DNA of 5,462 nt from Bacteriovoracaceae bacterium. Lineage in GTDB: Bacteria; Bdellovibrionota; UBA1018. Under the pieces are notes generated by a model that saw only the letters and a list, made by a program, of their open reading frames with translations, did no database searches and was not told the DNA's origin. Positions 5,033 to 5,462 of the stretch are shown one piece after another (position 1 is the first letter of the stretch; each line of letters begins with the position of its first letter). The stretch lies in NCBI GenBank assembly GCA_023250755.1, contig JAHFAC010000145.1, positions 1 through 5,462 of the forward strand. The letters run 5' to 3'. A program made the translations under genes and the position numbers.

Positions 5033-5462
5033 ACTAGAGCAGGCCTGGCACTGGCGTGAAGAGCGTGGAATTTTGGCGCAAGGTCAGGCTGTTCGGGTTT
5101 TTCATGGTCCTGGAGAGAACGGTGGAACGGCTCTGCGGGATTTAGCTATCGATCGTTTTGGCGATCATTATTGGATTACGACTTGGAAGGCTGGGCTTGA
5201 TTTATCTCGGGTGATTATTTTTTTAAAATCTAAAAATGCCCACTCTGCTGTTTTAATGCATCGTCCGGAGCGAGGTTTGTCCGAAGAATCCAAAGCTCTT
5301 TTTGGAAATCCTCCCCTAAATGGATTTGAAATCAAAGAGAACAGCGCAAAATTTATGATTCGACTTTTGGGTGGCCGGCACCCAGGTCTTTTTTTGGATC
5401 ATGAGCCGCTCAGGCGGTGGCTGTCGCAAAGTTCACAGGGTTGGCGTGTTTTGAATACTTTT
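5025..5462 (+). CDS. SAM-dependent RNA methyltransferase, COG1092/RlmI-like, N-terminal part (3' end outside window)
   Basis: The first 146 codons are open to the window end. The product resembles class I rRNA cytosine-5 methyltransferases of the RlmI/COG1092 group. A segment VRVFHGPGENGG followed by LAIDRFGDHYWITTW matches the central domain of the family (usual pattern G-E-G-D ... DRYGD). Then come a strand-rich linker and the signature RHPGLFLDHEPLRRWL, corresponding to the family's HPGxFLDxRxxR motif just before the SAM-binding fold. The last visible residues, VLNTF, are the start of motif I (usual VLNLFxYTG). The SAM-binding and catalytic parts lie beyond the window. The N-terminal PUA domain of RlmI is absent; the protein starts almost directly at the central domain. 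GTG 5025 is chosen because of GAGGGA upstream; it overlaps the preceding gene by 8 nt. ATG 4992 would add 11 residues and is the alternative. Confidence 0.82.
   Translation, partial: MLELEQAWHWREERGILAQGQAVRVFHGPGENGGTALRDLAIDRFGDHYWITTWKAGLDLSRVIIFLKSKNAHSAVLMHRPERGLSEESKALFGNPPLNGFEIKENSAKFMIRLLGGRHPGLFLDHEPLRRWLSQSSQGWRVLNTF

Noticed and set aside
1..5462. CRISPR arrays, tRNA or rRNA genes, insertion sequences, attachment sites
   Set aside because: No spaced direct repeats, tRNA-like folds, transposase or integrase motifs, or long terminal inverted repeats were seen.

Overview
The window holds five protein-coding loci, two of them cut by its edges, in a compact bacterial layout of moderate GC. 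The gene style suggests a free-living or predatory Gram-negative bacterium, possibly Bdellovibrionota or another former deltaproteobacterium: a NtrC-type AAA+ protein beside a membrane histidine kinase, a large unassigned lipoprotein, and short intergenic gaps. This placement is an inference from gene style only; no marker gene in the window fixes it.

Left region (1-2302, + strand): the C-terminal part of a protein related to the AAA+ domain of sigma-54 activators is followed 2 nt later by a membrane-bound sensor histidine kinase. Both are odd. The AAA+ protein keeps the family framework but has lost the Walker B acidic pair, one of the two arginines of the arginine-finger region, the sensor I Asn, apparently the GAFTGA loop, and the C-terminal DNA-binding domain. 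The kinase reading frame is cut by an in-frame TGA exactly in the G1 (DxGxG) ATP-binding motif, while the rest of the ATPase domain continues intact in the same frame to a TAA at 2286-2288. That TAA sits in the loop of a strong intrinsic terminator which closes the transcription unit.

Middle region (2331-4339, - strand): a 414-aa predicted lipoprotein of unknown function converges on the kinase gene. Upstream of it (on the minus strand) lie a good Shine-Dalgarno, a 15-bp palindrome, a -24/-12 element resembling a sigma-54 promoter, and a second dyad. Next comes a 198-aa exported SRPBCC (START-like) protein. It has no visible Shine-Dalgarno, and a TTGACA/17-nt/TATCTG promoter is placed so that its mRNA would be almost leaderless.

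Right region (4403-5462, + strand): a divergently transcribed pair with overlapping ends, an RluA-family pseudouridine synthase followed by the first 146 codons of a COG1092/RlmI-like SAM-dependent methyltransferase. They form an RNA-modification operon.

The points most worth a second look are the UGA in the kinase G1 box, the degenerate AAA+ partner encoded with it, and the putative sigma-54 promoter of the lipoprotein gene nearby. No RNA genes, CRISPR arrays, insertion sequences or other mobile-element traces were seen, and no gene-free stretch exceeds about 170 bases.
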